Positions 1 through 8,443 of a DNA stretch of 64,000 nucleotides are shown here, in pieces (positions within the stretch are counted from its first letter, which is position 1; each line of letters begins with the position of its first letter). The DNA is from an uncultured Lachnospiraceae bacterium (lineage in GTDB: Bacteria > Bacillota > Clostridia > Lachnospirales > Lachnospiraceae), in NCBI GenBank assembly GCA_910586755.1, contig CAJUJM010000008.1, positions 39,352 through 103,351 of the forward strand, written 5' to 3'. The notes beneath the pieces were generated by a model that saw only the letters and a list, made by a program, of their open reading frames with translations, was not told where the DNA came from and made no database searches. The position numbers and the translations under genes are program-made.

Positions 1-247
1 CTCCCAGCTTTTTTACTGCCTCATGAATAAAGCGTTCCGGCGCTCCCTCTTCTTCAAATACTGCCTGAAAGAGATAACATTCCCTTCCAAAGCGGTTTTT
101 GATTTCCTCCGCTGTTTTTTCCGCGTGAGTCCAATCGTTGGCATAGCTAATAGCTAAATCATATCCTTCGCCGGCAAGTTTTAAAGAGATCCCTGCGCCT
201 ATCCCTCTCCCGCCGCCGCTGACAATTGCTTTTTTCCTCTCTGTCAT
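1..247 (-). CDS. SDR-family oxidoreductase, N-terminal part (cut by window edge)
   Basis: Only the first ~82 codons are in the window. The protein opens with MTERKKAIVSGGGRGIGAGI, the glycine-rich NAD(P)-binding motif of classical short-chain dehydrogenases, followed by a typical beta-alpha-beta stretch. The ATG overlaps the stop of the upstream permease gene by one base (TGATG), so it is translationally coupled and is the last visible gene of the sugar ABC operon. A second SDR of the same type lies near the promoter end of that operon, so the two may catalyse successive oxidation or epimerisation steps on the imported sugar. Substrate cannot be told from this fragment; the catalytic Tyr-x-x-x-Lys region lies outside the window. 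Confidence 0.8.
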   Translation of the reverse strand, partial: MTERKKAIVSGGGRGIGAGISLKLAGEGYDLAISYANDWTHAEKTAEEIKNRFGRECYLFQAVFEEEGAPERFIHEAVKKLG

Positions 248-1242
248 CACTGATTCCTCCAAAGTATTCTCTTGAACCTTCCTTTAAACTCTTCCTGATT
301 CATTCCTGCCTGTACCAGAAGAACCGCCAGCAGCACAATGCCGATGATAGCCCTCTCCCAATAGGCGTTTAAGGTGTTTTGGAGCTTAAATATATTAGAT
401 AAAATAGCTACTACCATAGCTCCAAAAAAACAGCCGGAAAATTTTCCTTTTCCTCCTGCCATGGAGATTCCGCCGATTACTACGGAAGCGATAGCAAGCA
501 TATCATACCCGTCTCCTGCTCCTGCTGTGGCTGCCCCTGTCCTGGCTGCTACATTGATCCCCGCAATACAGGCCAAAATACTGCATATTATATGGGCCAT
601 AATTCTGGTTTTCACTACATTGACTCCCATCATTTCAGCCCCTTCCTCATTCCCTCCTATTGCATAGATATTTCGGAACAGAGGAATATTTCCAATAGAA
701 TAATTGCAGGCACAAAACACGATTATTAACAGTACAAATCCCAGAGGCACAAGCCCCAGTACTGTCCCATGCCCCAGATATTTCATTACCATATTTTCCC
801 CGGCCGGCCTTAAAGTGGCTCCGTTGGTAATAACCAGAATCATTCCCTTAATAAAAAGCTGTGTAGAATAAGTAGCGATCATAGGCGGAAATTTCACCTT
901 GGCAATTAAAAAACCATTTAGGAAGCCTACTAAAACGCCAAACATGACAGCTGCCAAAAACGCCAGCGGAAACGAACAGGGAAGAAGCCATACTCCAATA
1001 TAGCCTGCCATGGCTAAGGTAGTGGCTACACTCAAATCAATAGAACCGCTGATAATCACATAAGCCATTCCAAAGGCCAAAAGCGCGTTGGTTACTGTCT
1101 GGCGGAGTATGTTCTGAATATTAGAATAGCTTAAAAACAGCCCCGGGTTAAAAGCGCTTCCTATAAGAATCACCACTGCTAACGCCATAGCTCCCGACGA
1201 GACATGAATGCCTCGTTTTTTATATGCAACGGAATCTGCCAT
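247..1242 (-). CDS. Sugar ABC transporter permease (RbsC/BPD_transp_2 family)
   Basis: A 331-residue, highly hydrophobic protein with about eight to ten membrane segments. It carries the RbsC-family pattern near the N-terminus (Gln-Asn-Ile-Leu-Arg, then ISGSIDLSV) and the conserved cytoplasmic loop with Gly-Gly-Asn-Glu-Glu-Gly-Ala (about residues 197-203) that contacts the ATPase. Late in the protein the IASVVIGGISMAGGKGKFSG stretch is another family hallmark. It lies 3 bases after a paralogous permease gene and overlaps the next gene, so it is part of one transcription unit. The two permeases probably form a heterodimeric channel with the RbsA-like ATPase. The sugar is not defined by sequence. 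Confidence 0.9.
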   Translation of the reverse strand: MADSVAYKKRGIHVSSGAMALAVVILIGSAFNPGLFLSYSNIQNILRQTVTNALLAFGMAYVIISGSIDLSVATTLAMAGYIGVWLLPCSFPLAFLAAVMFGVLVGFLNGFLIAKVKFPPMIATYSTQLFIKGMILVITNGATLRPAGENMVMKYLGHGTVLGLVPLGFVLLIIVFCACNYSIGNIPLFRNIYAIGGNEEGAEMMGVNVVKTRIMAHIICSILACIAGINVAARTGAATAGAGDGYDMLAIASVVIGGISMAGGKGKFSGCFFGAMVVAILSNIFKLQNTLNAYWERAIIGIVLLAVLLVQAGMNQEEFKGRFKRILWRNQ

Positions 1243-1245
1243 ATC

Positions 1246-2193
1246 CTATCCCTCCTTCCTTTTTCTTAAGTTTTGGAATACTACCGCTACAATAATAATT
1301 GCTGCTGTCACAATATAGGACCACTGTTCTGAGATATTATTCATATTAATCATAATCGTAATAATCTGCAGAATAAACACTCCAAATACCGTACCGATAA
1401 AATTAGGTTTCCCTCCGCTGATGGACGTTCCGCCTATTACGGTTGCGGCAATGGCATCCATTTCCAGAAGAATTCCCATAGCCATAGGATCCGCACTGGA
1501 AACGCTTCCCGCGTCAAAAATCCCGGCAAGGGCAGTCAGAAGGTTACAGATTACATATGCCAAAACAGTACAGAATACCACCCGGATTCCCGCCTTTCTG
1601 GATGCGTCCAGGTTATCCCCGCAAGCCTCAATATAAATTCCAAACGGTGTTTTTTTCGCCAGAAAAACAGCTGAGATGAAAGGGATTGCTATTAAAAAGA
1701 CCTGTATTGGAATGGTGTCTCCAAAAAATTTCATATAGCAAAATTCCCGCAGCCATGGGCTGCGGATCCGGACTGTGGCCCCATTGGTCAGCACCTTAGC
1801 AAATGCTCTTAGTATATACATCATAGCCATGGTGGCAATCATCGGCTGTATCCGGAATCTGGCCACATTCATGCCATTGATAAATCCGATAGCCGCCGCA
1901 GAAATACAAGCAGCCAGAACCGCAAAAACCAAAGAATCTGTATTTTGAAGCACCAGGGCAAACAATACCGCATTCCACGCAAATCCGCTTCCCAGGGAAA
2001 TATCAATCCCGCCTGCCGCAATCACAAAAGTAGTTCCTATTGCCGTCAACACCAGCGATGTACTCTGAGTTACAATACTTCTCACCGTATACCAACTTGC
2101 AAAATTTCTGGTAAACAGGCAGTTGCCGGCAAAGAGACAGAAAAATATCAAGGGTGTGGAAACAGTATTTCGGTAAGCTTTCCATTTATCCAT
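1246..2193 (-). CDS. Sugar ABC transporter permease (RbsC family, second subunit)
   Basis: A 315-residue membrane protein of the same family as its downstream neighbour, with the TSLVLTAIGTTFVIAAGGID stretch near residue 50 and ATVIGGTSISGGKPN near the C-terminus, which are RbsC-family signatures. The start overlaps the end of the ATPase gene by 8 bases, typical of a coupled operon. Tandem non-identical permeases with one double-domain ATPase are the arrangement of the ribose/galactofuranose type (CUT2) importers. Confidence 0.88.
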   Translation of the reverse strand: MDKWKAYRNTVSTPLIFFCLFAGNCLFTRNFASWYTVRSIVTQSTSLVLTAIGTTFVIAAGGIDISLGSGFAWNAVLFALVLQNTDSLVFAVLAACISAAAIGFINGMNVARFRIQPMIATMAMMYILRAFAKVLTNGATVRIRSPWLREFCYMKFFGDTIPIQVFLIAIPFISAVFLAKKTPFGIYIEACGDNLDASRKAGIRVVFCTVLAYVICNLLTALAGIFDAGSVSSADPMAMGILLEMDAIAATVIGGTSISGGKPNFIGTVFGVFILQIITIMINMNNISEQWSYIVTAAIIIVAVVFQNLRKRKEG

Positions 2194-3715
2194 TTGAACC
2201 CTCCTTTCTGTCTCCTTCCGCTATGGTTTCCATTATTTTCTCCTGGGTAATCTCCTCTCCGGATAAACATCCTATGGTTGTCCCTTCCCTAAATACAATG
2301 ACGCGGTGACAGATTTTCACCAGTTCAGGCAGATCCGAAGAGATAAAAATCACCCCTATCCCCTCATCGGAAATCTCACAGATCAAATCCAGAATTTCCT
2401 GCTTGGCTCCCACATCAATTCCTCTGGTAGGCTCATCCAGAATCACTAGTTTTGGGTTGGTGGAAAGACCTCTGGCCAAAAGGACTTTCTGTTGGTTTCC
2501 TCCTGAAAGGAATTTGATTTTCTGATCTTCAGAAGGGGTTTTGATTCGAAACTGGTCTATATAGCTTTTTACCAAAGCCTTACACTTTCTCCCCTCTATA
2601 ACACCATATCTTCCCACCTGACCAGCGCTGCTTAAAATCATATTGTTTCTCACGGACATATTGGGAATTATCCCGTCCACTCTCCGGTTTTCCGTACAAT
2701 ACACGATCTTCTGCTTTTTCGCTGTAATTGGACTGGTCATGGAGAACTGCTTTCCGTTAAGAAAAAACGAACCTCCGTCTATTTTCCTGCACCCGGCGAT
2801 AATTTGTGCCGTCTCTGATCTTCCGGAACCCAAAAGCCCGGCAATTCCCAGTATTTCTCCCGGATAAACCTTTAAATTGATATTTGTCACCCTTGGAAAG
2901 CTTTTTACCTGTCTCAGTTCTACGATAGGAACCTCTTTTTCATCATAAGTGCGCTCTTTTGCTATACGCTCCTGATGGTTTACGGTTCTTCCCACCATCA
3001 AAGATACCAGCCGGTTCTGATCCATTTCTTCTACCGGAAAAGTTCCAATGCAGGCCCCATCTTTTAATATGGTAATGGAATCACAAATCTGAAAAACTTC
3101 TTCCAAACGGTGAGTGATAAAAAGGAAGGACACTCCCCGGGCTTTTAATTTCTCTATAACAGAAAAAAGAATTTCCACTTCCCTTTTGTCCAGGGAAGAA
3201 GTGGGTTCGTCTAAGATCATAAGGCGGCAGTCTTTCCGCAATGCTATGGCAATGGATACCATCTGCCAGGCGGCAGCTCCCAGCTCGGAAAGTTCCGCAT
3301 GAATATCAATATCCACTCCCAGTTCCTTAAAAATATAAGTCGCTTCTTCCTCCGCCCTTTTCCAGTCTATTGCTCCCCTTTTCACAGGATAGTCCTCTAA
3401 TACCAGGTTTTCAGCCACAGTCAGATAAGGGATTAAATTCAGCTCCTGAAAAACGGCCCGGATTCCGGCAGACGCCGATTCCCTGGTTCCTGCAAAAACC
3501 GCCTCTTTTCCATCAAACAGAATCCGGCCCCCATCACTTTTATAAACTCCGGTTAATATCTTGATAAGCGTAGATTTTCCCGCCCCATTTTCACCGCTGA
3601 GAGACCGAATCTCTCCTTTTTTCAGCGAAAAAGAGATTTTATCCAAGGCTTTGACTCCGGGAAAGGTTTTGCTGACTTCTATAATCTCTAAAATGTTCTT
3701 TTCTGCTTCTGCCAT
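2186..3715 (-). CDS. Sugar ABC transporter ATP-binding protein (RbsA/MglA type, two ATPase domains)
   Basis: Start chosen at the Met of MAEAEKNILEIIEVSKTFPG because it has a GGAGG site just upstream and family members begin here; an upstream in-frame Met would run into the binding-protein gene. The first domain has Walker A GENGAGKST and Walker B LMILDEPTSSLD. Its signature motif is divergent (LGAAAWQMVSIA instead of the common LSxxQQQMV). The second domain has a degenerate P-loop (GLLGSGRSE), a strong LSGGNQQKVLLARGL signature and VILDEPTRGIDVG, as usual for CUT2 ATPases. About 509 residues, normal length. It energises uptake through the two adjacent permeases. The odd first signature motif may affect hydrolysis at that site. 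Confidence 0.92.
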   Translation of the reverse strand: MAEAEKNILEIIEVSKTFPGVKALDKISFSLKKGEIRSLSGENGAGKSTLIKILTGVYKSDGGRILFDGKEAVFAGTRESASAGIRAVFQELNLIPYLTVAENLVLEDYPVKRGAIDWKRAEEEATYIFKELGVDIDIHAELSELGAAAWQMVSIAIALRKDCRLMILDEPTSSLDKREVEILFSVIEKLKARGVSFLFITHRLEEVFQICDSITILKDGACIGTFPVEEMDQNRLVSLMVGRTVNHQERIAKERTYDEKEVPIVELRQVKSFPRVTNINLKVYPGEILGIAGLLGSGRSETAQIIAGCRKIDGGSFFLNGKQFSMTSPITAKKQKIVYCTENRRVDGIIPNMSVRNNMILSSAGQVGRYGVIEGRKCKALVKSYIDQFRIKTPSEDQKIKFLSGGNQQKVLLARGLSTNPKLVILDEPTRGIDVGAKQEILDLICEISDEGIGVIFISSDLPELVKICHRVIVFREGTTIGCLSGEEITQEKIMETIAEGDRKEGSNG

Positions 3716-3749
3716 TTTTCCCTCCAGTTCTGTGTAAGCAGCGGCAATT

Positions 3750-4784
3750 TTAAAAAATAATCTTGCCGCTGTCCATTTCCTCCTGAGCATTGCCAGAATC
3801 GCACATTCTGAGCTGAAGTCCGGTAACTTTTGGATAGTCTTCTCCATTTAAGTATTTGGTATAGTTGTCATATAAGCCGTAAACAATAGCCTCCGGATCG
3901 ATAATCAGGCAGCTGCTTAATTCTCCGGCTAAAATAGACTCACACATTTCCATGGACAGATCGATTCCACAGGTTATAACATCCTGGCCCGGTTCCAGCC
4001 CATACTCTTTTACAGCGGCAATCGCCCCTAAAATCATTTCGTCATTATGGGCATAAATCACATCAATCCCGCCCTGATTGGCCTGGAGCACGTTAAGCGT
4101 CATCTGTTGAGCGTCAATCCGGCTGCAATTTGCACACTGGGTAGACACAAATTCACAATCCGGCTGTACTGCCTCAATGGTTTCCACAAAGCCTTCTCCT
4201 CTGTCCAATGACCAAGACTGGGACATGGAACCAGTAAGATGAAGAATCCGCATAGGATTTTCTTTGCTGTAATTCTCCCCAATCCACTTTGCCACTTCCG
4301 CTCCCTGGTCATAACATTCACCGATTCCCAGAAACAGATAATCTTCCCCCGGCTCATATCCGTCCGCTTTGGCATTAAATACAACCATGTCCACTCCAGC
4401 GGCCTGAACTCTGTCCATAACGGTACTGCAGGCTGATGAATCAACCGGATTGTAAAATATTACATCTACTCCCTGAGCAATCAGATCCTCCACATCCGCC
4501 ACTTGTTTTTCTACATTGTTATCCGCATTAATCAGGGTTATCTCATATCCGTACTCTTTTCCAATTGTCTCAAAGGCTTCTGCCTGGGAAACATTAAATC
4601 CAGCGCTGACCTCCGCATAGGAAATGCCAATCTTTTTTCCTGTTCCGCTTTGAATTGCTTCTGTCTGCTTCGCGCTTTCCTGAGAAGCCGTTGTGGACAC
4701 CGCCTTCTCATTGCTTTCTAATGAGCAGGCAGTCATGCCCATAACCATAGCTGCAGTCAATGCTATCTTCCATAATTTTTTCAT
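3750..4784 (-). CDS. Sugar ABC transporter substrate-binding lipoprotein (Peripla_BP_4)
   Basis: Start taken at MKKLWKIALTAAMVMGMTAC, which gives a lipoprotein signal peptide ending in the lipobox MTAC with Cys at about residue 20; a Met 29 codons upstream would put the signal peptide inside the chain. A Ser/Thr/Glu-rich tether follows, then a periplasmic-binding-protein type I fold typical of ribose/galactose binders (GKKIGISYAEVSAGFNVSQA, later DVIYAHNDEMILGAIAAVKE). About 344 residues. It should sit on the outer face of the membrane and deliver a sugar to the adjacent CUT2 importer. Homology to RbsB-like proteins is clear; the ligand is unknown. Confidence 0.9.
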   Translation of the reverse strand: MKKLWKIALTAAMVMGMTACSLESNEKAVSTTASQESAKQTEAIQSGTGKKIGISYAEVSAGFNVSQAEAFETIGKEYGYEITLINADNNVEKQVADVEDLIAQGVDVIFYNPVDSSACSTVMDRVQAAGVDMVVFNAKADGYEPGEDYLFLGIGECYDQGAEVAKWIGENYSKENPMRILHLTGSMSQSWSLDRGEGFVETIEAVQPDCEFVSTQCANCSRIDAQQMTLNVLQANQGGIDVIYAHNDEMILGAIAAVKEYGLEPGQDVITCGIDLSMEMCESILAGELSSCLIIDPEAIVYGLYDNYTKYLNGEDYPKVTGLQLRMCDSGNAQEEMDSGKIIF

Positions 4785-4825
4785 ATTCTGTTTTTCTCCT
4801 TTTCTTCGACACACTAGCCTCTGCC

Positions 4826-5671
4826 TTACCAGGCTTCCATTTCCAGCTTTGTAACATTTCTCTTTGTACACATACCGTAGGCTACTTCATCTGGTTCTAC
4901 TGTCATATCCGTCAGCCCCGGGAGCGTAAGCCCTCCATCTACTGTCAAATTAGCTCCTGTAATATAGGCTGCTTCATCTGATGCCAGCCACAGCACCGCA
5001 TTGCCAATCTCTCTGGCAGTTCCCTGTCTTTGAAGAGGGATGTTGGCGCGGGCGAATTTTTCTCTGTGCTCTGCTTCTCCTGAAATGGTATCAATACATC
5101 CCGGCAGAACACAATTTATCCGAATCCCATAAGGCGCTGCATCCAAAGCCGCATTGGCGCTGCTTCTCAAAATTGCCGCTTTAATTCCCCCATACAGAGA
5201 GAACTTTTGGTGGGAGCTTATGGCGCTCTCTGAATTGATATTTACAATAGAGCCTTTTGTTCCTTCTTTCATCCAATAACGGATGGCGTCCCGCATAATC
5301 AGCATATAGCCTCTGTAATTTACTGACAGCACTTCGTCGATATGATCCGCTGTATACTCATATTGGTAGAGGCGCGGAGGCATAATGGCCGCGTTATTCA
5401 CAACTAAATCCAAATGCCCCAATCCTTTCACCGCCTCTTTTATTACAGCCTCTGTTTCCCCGGCATTCCGGAAATCTGCTTCTAATATGGCGCAGCGCCT
5501 GCCCATCTTTTCTACTGTATTCTTTACTTCTTCTGCCTTTTCACTGCTAAAATAATAAGTAAATGCCACATCATATCCCGCTTCCGCCAGACGCAGCACA
5601 ATCCCTCTTCCAATTCCTCTCTCTCCCCCTGTTACCAGGGCAGCCTTTCCTGTTTCATCGTAATTTATCAT
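4826..5671 (-). CDS. SDR-family sugar dehydrogenase (glucose 1-dehydrogenase-like)
   Basis: A 281-residue classical short-chain dehydrogenase: cofactor motif ALVTGGERGIGRGI at the start, NNAA near residue 91, a Ser around residue 146 followed by the catalytic YGGIK (Tyr-x-x-x-Lys), and the late GANLTVDGGLTLPG motif. The start overlaps the stop of the lactonase gene by 4 bases, so the two enzymes are made together. A dehydrogenase next to a lactonase suggests oxidation of an aldose to an aldonolactone followed by ring opening; that pairing is inference. The ~25-residue tail after the usual end (VEPDEVAYGMCTKRNVTKLE) is longer than in most SDRs. Confidence 0.87.
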   Translation of the reverse strand: MINYDETGKAALVTGGERGIGRGIVLRLAEAGYDVAFTYYFSSEKAEEVKNTVEKMGRRCAILEADFRNAGETEAVIKEAVKGLGHLDLVVNNAAIMPPRLYQYEYTADHIDEVLSVNYRGYMLIMRDAIRYWMKEGTKGSIVNINSESAISSHQKFSLYGGIKAAILRSSANAALDAAPYGIRINCVLPGCIDTISGEAEHREKFARANIPLQRQGTAREIGNAVLWLASDEAAYITGANLTVDGGLTLPGLTDMTVEPDEVAYGMCTKRNVTKLEMEAW

Positions 5672-6774
5672 ATATTTTGTTCTCCTGTCCTGATAAAGGC
5701 CAGAGCGGCAGCTTCCTCAATTTTTACCCGATCACATGCCTCTCCCGGGGTTCCGGTTTTCGGATCATATGCAAGGCTTACTACCTGGCCGTCCTCCTGA
5801 TTGCACACCAGCAAAAACTGTCCGTCCGGTGAAAATTCAAACATCCTGGGACAATGCCCTTTACAGGAGAAGCTTGCAGGATGAGAGAGCTTTCCGGTCT
5901 CAGAATCAATTTCCATTCTCAAAAGCCTGTCCTCTCCTTTTTCTGTGAAATAGCCTCTTATGCTGGCAAATAAAAACCTTCCCTCAGGAGAAAGCTTTAC
6001 TTCAGCTCCCTGGATCTCCGGCCCGTCATACTGTTTCCAAAAATTCTCCGGGATCAGCTCTGTTCTCTGAATCAAATGCATATTTTTCATGTCATAGTCA
6101 AATTCGTATACACTGACGCTTAGTCCCAGTTCACTAAACAGATAAAACCATGGGCCTTTTGGATGAAATACTCCATGGCGCGGGCCATCCCCGGGCTGTA
6201 CCTCCTTTTTCTCTATCAGTTTCAGCTTTCCTGACGTTTCCTCCCACCCGGCAATGTGAATGCAATCCGCCCCCAAATCAGGAACTACCGCATATCTGCC
6301 GCTGATGTCAAATACCACCTGGTGAGGATTGGGCTGAGTCTGCCTCGCCCTTGCTCCTTTTCCCTCCGGCAGCTCTGTCCTGCATGTCCATTGAGCCGGA
6401 TTTCCTTGGGAATCCAAAGCGCAAACCAGAATATCTGAGCTTTTCCAGCACGGAACCGCCAGGTGTTTTCCCTGGGGAGACAGCGATACACATACGCCTC
6501 CTGAAGAATCAGAGGTCACAACAGAGCGAATCTGCAGGTTCTCCGTTTCTCTGTTCAATTCGTAACCAGCTACTTCCAAAGAATTCAGGCGCTCACTGAC
6601 CGCATAAACCATACCAGGCTTATGTCCTGCCGCCACGAAGGAAGGATTCAGACCGTCATACCGCGAGTCTAAAAGACTCAGTCTTCCTTCCTCATTCATG
6701 GCTACTAAATGCAGTCCCTTATCCTTTTTATAAGTTTTGTAATCCAACGTGCCTACTGCAATATATGTTTTCAT
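5668..6774 (-). CDS. Lactonase-family beta-propeller protein (6-phosphogluconolactonase-like, PF10282)
   Basis: Start chosen at MKTYIAVGTLDYK, preceded by a GAGG site; the ORF extends 18 codons further without a good site. The 368-residue product shows the seven-bladed propeller repeats of the YbhE/Pgl lactonase family, including ENLQIRS..., QPNPHQVVFD, PGDGPRHGVFHPKGPWFYLF and a late CPRMFEFSPDGQFLLVCNQE. Family members hydrolyse aldonolactones. It is the first structural gene after the LacI-type regulator, followed by a sugar dehydrogenase and a sugar importer, which fits an oxidative sugar pathway via a lactone. The exact lactone is not determinable here. Confidence 0.85.
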   Translation of the reverse strand: MKTYIAVGTLDYKTYKKDKGLHLVAMNEEGRLSLLDSRYDGLNPSFVAAGHKPGMVYAVSERLNSLEVAGYELNRETENLQIRSVVTSDSSGGVCVSLSPQGKHLAVPCWKSSDILVCALDSQGNPAQWTCRTELPEGKGARARQTQPNPHQVVFDISGRYAVVPDLGADCIHIAGWEETSGKLKLIEKKEVQPGDGPRHGVFHPKGPWFYLFSELGLSVSVYEFDYDMKNMHLIQRTELIPENFWKQYDGPEIQGAEVKLSPEGRFLFASIRGYFTEKGEDRLLRMEIDSETGKLSHPASFSCKGHCPRMFEFSPDGQFLLVCNQEDGQVVSLAYDPKTGTPGEACDRVKIEEAAALAFIRTGEQNI

Positions 6775-6865
6775 GTAAAATATCCTCTTGTCAAAAATCA
6801 CTCCATATGCTATAAAAAAAGAGTACAAAAATAAGACCTATGCCAATAGGGTTCTTTTATGTACC

Positions 6866-6896
6866 GCCACTCATCTACTTCCACTAGATAAGTGGC
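6866..6896 (+). promoter_or_regulatory. Strong hairpin between the LacI-type gene and the lactonase gene
   Basis: Arms 6866-6877 and 6885-6896 are complementary over 12 bases with one mismatch, with a 7-base loop. On the plus strand the hairpin is followed by ATTTTTTT, so it has terminator form in that direction, yet no plus-strand gene precedes it. On the minus strand it sits 8 bases past the regulator stop, in the leader of the lactonase operon. It may terminate stray plus-strand transcription, or be a leader structure or operator. A clear promoter for the lactonase gene was not found. Confidence 0.5.
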
Positions 6897-6904
6897 ATTT
6901 TTTT

Positions 6905-7903
6905 CTATTTGTTGATGACAATATCATAGGGTATGATTTTTCTGGTGCAAAGAATTTCCGGATTCTTTAATCGTTCTAACAGAAGCTCCATTGCAATCCG
7001 TCCCATCTCCCATGGATTTCTTTCCAGATAGCTGTACTTCAGTTTAAACATGTCAAACTGCTCCAGCTTATCAAATGCCATACAGTGAACATCCCTCCCC
7101 AATACCAGATTTTTTTCCAGCACAGCCCTGACAAACCCCTCTGTGCTGAAATTGTTGCTTGTGAAAACCGCCGGCGGCAATTTCCCCTTCTCTAAATGCT
7201 CTTTTGTGACTCGATACGCCCCCTCTCTAGTAAAATCTCCCTGAAGGATAAACTCCTGATTCAGCTTAATTCCATTGGCCTCAAGAGCCTTTACATACCC
7301 GCGGTATCTGTCCCGCACCGCCTTAATGTTCCGATCTCCGGTGAGAATGCCAATCTCCCTGTGGCCTTCCTGTATCATGGAATCCACTGCATGAAACGCT
7401 CCGGCAAAATTGTCAAAGAATACTCCGTCTCTCTGATCCAGTTCTGCAGTGGCGTCCATAAAAATAATCGGAATCCCAGTATCATTCATAGCCTTGCTGA
7501 ATTTTTTAGAGCTTTCAAAATTATCAAAATCCAAAGTCGGAGCAATAATGATCCCCTGTACTTTCATCTCCTTAAAGCGTTTTAGCGCCCGAATCTCCTT
7601 CTCCGGATTTCTGTCAGAATTATAAAAAATCAAATCAATATCATACTGGTCCGCAGCAGCAGCGATTCCCTCAAAGGAAGATAGAAAGTAGGGGTTGGTC
7701 ATCTCTGAAATAATAACTCCTACGGTATGTATTTTTCCAATAGCCGGCTTTCGCGGTCCTTCCGGATGCTGATATCCGGTTTCCTTTAATACTTCCAGCA
7801 CCTTTTTCTTCTTCTCTTCACTGACATACCCGTTTCTATTTAGTACTCTGGAAACAGTTGCTTTTGATACGTTTGCCAGTTTGGATATTTCCTCAATGGT
7901 CAT
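6905..7903 (-). CDS. LacI-family transcriptional regulator
   Basis: Start placed at MTIEEISKLANVSKATVSRV because it has AAAGGA upstream and this is where LacI proteins begin; the in-frame Met ten codons earlier lacks a ribosome site. The N-terminal helix-turn-helix (IEEISKLANVSKATVSRVLN) is followed by a hinge and a periplasmic-binding-like sugar sensor domain (VGVIISEMTNPYFLSSFEG, ending in MELLLERLKNP). About 332 residues, full length. It lies upstream of and in the same direction as the sugar importer/lactonase operon and is its likely local repressor, responding to the transported sugar or a product. Confidence 0.92.
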   Translation of the reverse strand: MTIEEISKLANVSKATVSRVLNRNGYVSEEKKKKVLEVLKETGYQHPEGPRKPAIGKIHTVGVIISEMTNPYFLSSFEGIAAAADQYDIDLIFYNSDRNPEKEIRALKRFKEMKVQGIIIAPTLDFDNFESSKKFSKAMNDTGIPIIFMDATAELDQRDGVFFDNFAGAFHAVDSMIQEGHREIGILTGDRNIKAVRDRYRGYVKALEANGIKLNQEFILQGDFTREGAYRVTKEHLEKGKLPPAVFTSNNFSTEGFVRAVLEKNLVLGRDVHCMAFDKLEQFDMFKLKYSYLERNPWEMGRIAMELLLERLKNPEILCTRKIIPYDIVINK

Positions 7904-7938
7904 GGGTCTGTTCCTTTCATATGATTGTTTCATACTTT

Positions 7939-7962
7939 ATACTATCTTTACACAAATAGTAT
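7939..7962. promoter_or_regulatory. Inverted repeat upstream of the LacI-type gene, possible operator
   Basis: ATACTAT (7939-7945) and ATAGTAT (7956-7962) form a perfect 7-base inverted repeat with a 10-base spacer. It lies about 36-60 bases before the chosen start of the regulator. The position fits autoregulation. The spacing is wider than in classical LacI-type operators, so the assignment is tentative. Confidence 0.35.
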
Positions 7963-8146
7963 CATATTTATCTCTCTACGTAAACTGTCATATATGCCCA
8001 ATTATTCTGTATTTAATTGTCTAATTTTAACAAATATATTAATAATATCTATTGTATCGACTTTTTGTTTCACTTTTATTTTTAAATATTTCATTTTGTT
8101 TCACATTTCATTTTTCACATTGCGATATTAACCCTTTATAAAATTA

Positions 8147-8175
8147 TTGGTTGATCCGTATTTTTCTGATATAAT
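8147..8175 (+). promoter_or_regulatory. Sigma-A type promoter (plus strand)
   Basis: TTGGTT at 8147-8152 and a perfect TATAAT at 8170-8175 are separated by 17 bases. It reads into the short broken reading frame that starts at 8230, which suggests that a real plus-strand gene once stood here. Confidence 0.6.
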
Positions 8176-8229
8176 GAAATGACTTGATAAAGACAGGAAA
8201 ACACTGATACCAGAAAGGAATTTCATGTT

Positions 8230-8400
8230 ATGAAAAAAGAAGAATTATTTACGCCAATCAGAGAAAAGTATGAGGAATTAAAAGAGGCTTTAAAGGGAAC
8301 GGAGGTATGATTTTAACTCCTATGACAAATCATCATATGATGCATTTACCGCCCTGCCTGAACAATTTGCCGATTTTAGACTGATGAATAAGCACATACT
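8230..8400 (+). pseudogene. Remnant of a short plus-strand gene, frameshifted
   Basis: ATG at 8230, preceded by AAGGAATTTCATGTT, opens a 26-codon frame (MKKEELFTPIREKYEELKEA...) that stops at 8308-8310. From about 8300 the next frame continues with protein-like sequence (YDFNSYDKSSYDAFTALPEQ, then FADFRLMNKHILG) up to the terminator hairpin. One-base slippage would join them. The product is not recognised. With a good promoter upstream and a hairpin downstream this looks like a truncated, broken gene rather than noise. It could also be a genuine tiny ORF. Confidence 0.45.
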
Positions 8401-8401
8401 T

Positions 8402-8438
8402 GGGGCTGCCGCTTTAATTTTCTTAGTGCGGCAGCCCC
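8402..8438. terminator. GC-rich hairpin between converging reading frames
   Basis: GGGGCTGCCGC (8402-8412) pairs perfectly with GCGGCAGCCCC (8428-8438) around a 15-base loop. It lies just past the stop of the minus-strand kinase-like gene at 8444 and at the end of the plus-strand remnant, so it can act as a bidirectional terminator, although T-runs are weak on both sides. Confidence 0.65.
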
Positions 8439-8443
8439 ATATC

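Noticed and set aside
374..667. Plus-strand 97-codon open frame inside the permease gene
   Set aside because: It is antisense to a well-conserved permease and has no ribosome site or recognisable motif; one of many shadow frames.
6866..6896. LacI-type operator at the hairpin
   Set aside because: The 7-base loop and lack of a central CG do not fit LacI operators; it is better described as an RNA or terminator-like hairpin.
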